Assembly: GCA_905233775.1 (NCBI GenBank)
Contig: CAJOEB010000054.1
Location: 1-5,724, forward strand
Reading direction: 5' to 3'
Length of the DNA stretch: 5,724 bases
DNA from: an uncultured Alphaproteobacteria bacterium
Lineage (GTDB): Bacteria > Pseudomonadota > Alphaproteobacteria > UBA3830
Shown here in pieces: positions 5,669-5,724 of the stretch. Under the pieces are notes generated by a model. It saw only the letters and a list, made by a program, of their open reading frames with translations. It searched no databases and was not told the DNA's origin. Made by a program: the position numbers and the translations under genes. Positions within the stretch are counted from its first letter, which is position 1, and each line of letters opens with the position of its first letter.

Positions 5669-5724
5669 AGTTCTATTAAGCTCTATTATATTGTACAAAT
5701 ATACTATACGAATTCGCTAAATAC

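Larger units (their letters stand above)
4963..5677. repeat. Inverted end repeats about 700 bases apart (possible decayed element)
   Basis: TGCGAAAGTTATTT (4974-4987) is repeated inverted as AAATGACTTTCGCA (5656-5669), 13 of 14 matching. Similarity extends with gaps on both sides: AATAGA (4963-4968) against TCTATT (5672-5677), and TAGTT (4990-4994) against AACTA (5649-5653). A third copy of the core, GCGAAAGTCAT, lies at 5576-5586 on the plus strand. No transposase frame lies between the ends and I see no clear target-site duplication. It could be a decayed insertion element, a MITE, or copies of a dispersed short repeat. Confidence 0.35.
4875..5724. other. Repeat-rich non-coding region, about 850 bases
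   Basis: No open frame of convincing length or family resemblance was found on either strand, and no tRNA- or rRNA-like sequence is visible. The region is clearly poorer in G+C than the genes. It is dense in short direct and inverted repeats, listed separately. Longest small frames: 37 codons on the minus strand (5111-4998), 24 codons on the plus strand (5296-5370) and 16 hydrophobic codons just after ugpC (4889-4939). None has strong support as a gene. Confidence 0.7.

Noticed and set aside
4875..5724. Replication origin (oriC)
   Set aside because: The region is AT-rich with repeats, but I found no convincing DnaA box cluster close to TTATCCACA and no clear CtrA-type sites.
4875..5724. tRNA or rRNA gene in the long spacer
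   Set aside because: No GTTCGA-type T-loop, no acceptor stem with a cloverleaf layout and no rRNA-like stretches were seen.

Overview
The window looks like AT-rich alphaproteobacterial chromosome, probably from a host-associated or reduced-genome lineage (Rickettsiales, Holosporales or a similar group; I cannot decide which). The reasons are the ssb-gyrA gene order familiar from alphaproteobacteria, an SSB ending in DDDIPF, a GyrA carrying an extra charged segment in its C-terminal domain of a kind I associate with alphaproteobacterial GyrA, and very AT-rich spacers. Hand counts of single 60-base lines gave 33 G+C at 1441-1500 and 16 at 2521-2580 (both in gyrA) but only 13 at 5161-5220 (spacer). 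All recognisable genes read on the plus strand.

Layout. 1-432: 3' end of a CPA2/Kef-type monovalent cation:proton antiporter, cut by the window edge. 433-497: short spacer with a good sigma70-like promoter for ssb. 498-929: complete ssb, the single-stranded DNA-binding protein. 930-1098: AT-rich leader with a perfect 14-bp tandem duplication, two alternative small hairpins and the ribosome binding site that decides the gyrA start. 1099-3756: complete gyrA, DNA gyrase subunit A. 3759-4874: complete ugpC/malK-type ABC importer ATPase, starting 2 bases after the gyrA stop and taking its ribosome binding site from inside gyrA. 4875-5724: about 850 bases without a convincing gene but full of short direct and inverted repeats.

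Function. ssb and gyrA are core DNA-metabolism genes: SSB coats the single strand behind the helicase, and gyrase removes the positive supercoils ahead of it. The ABC ATPase is a transport component without a permease or binding protein in view; its tight junction with gyrA suggests co-transcription and translational coupling rather than shared function.

Most notable points. (1) GyrA has Val at the position of E. coli Ser83 and Glu at that of Asp87, which predicts a natively poor quinolone target. (2) The 3' non-coding region holds a family of repeats: a 19-bp tandem pair with two inverted partners, a three-copy TGATTTATAACA array, a 93-base imperfect palindrome, and inverted ends about 700 bases apart that could mark a decayed mobile or palindromic element. 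(3) Short tandem duplications (10-19 bp) occur in every main spacer, one of them over the antiporter stop codon, as slippage or duplication would leave. I see no clear new multi-gene system; the repeat-rich 3' region is the best candidate for something undescribed.
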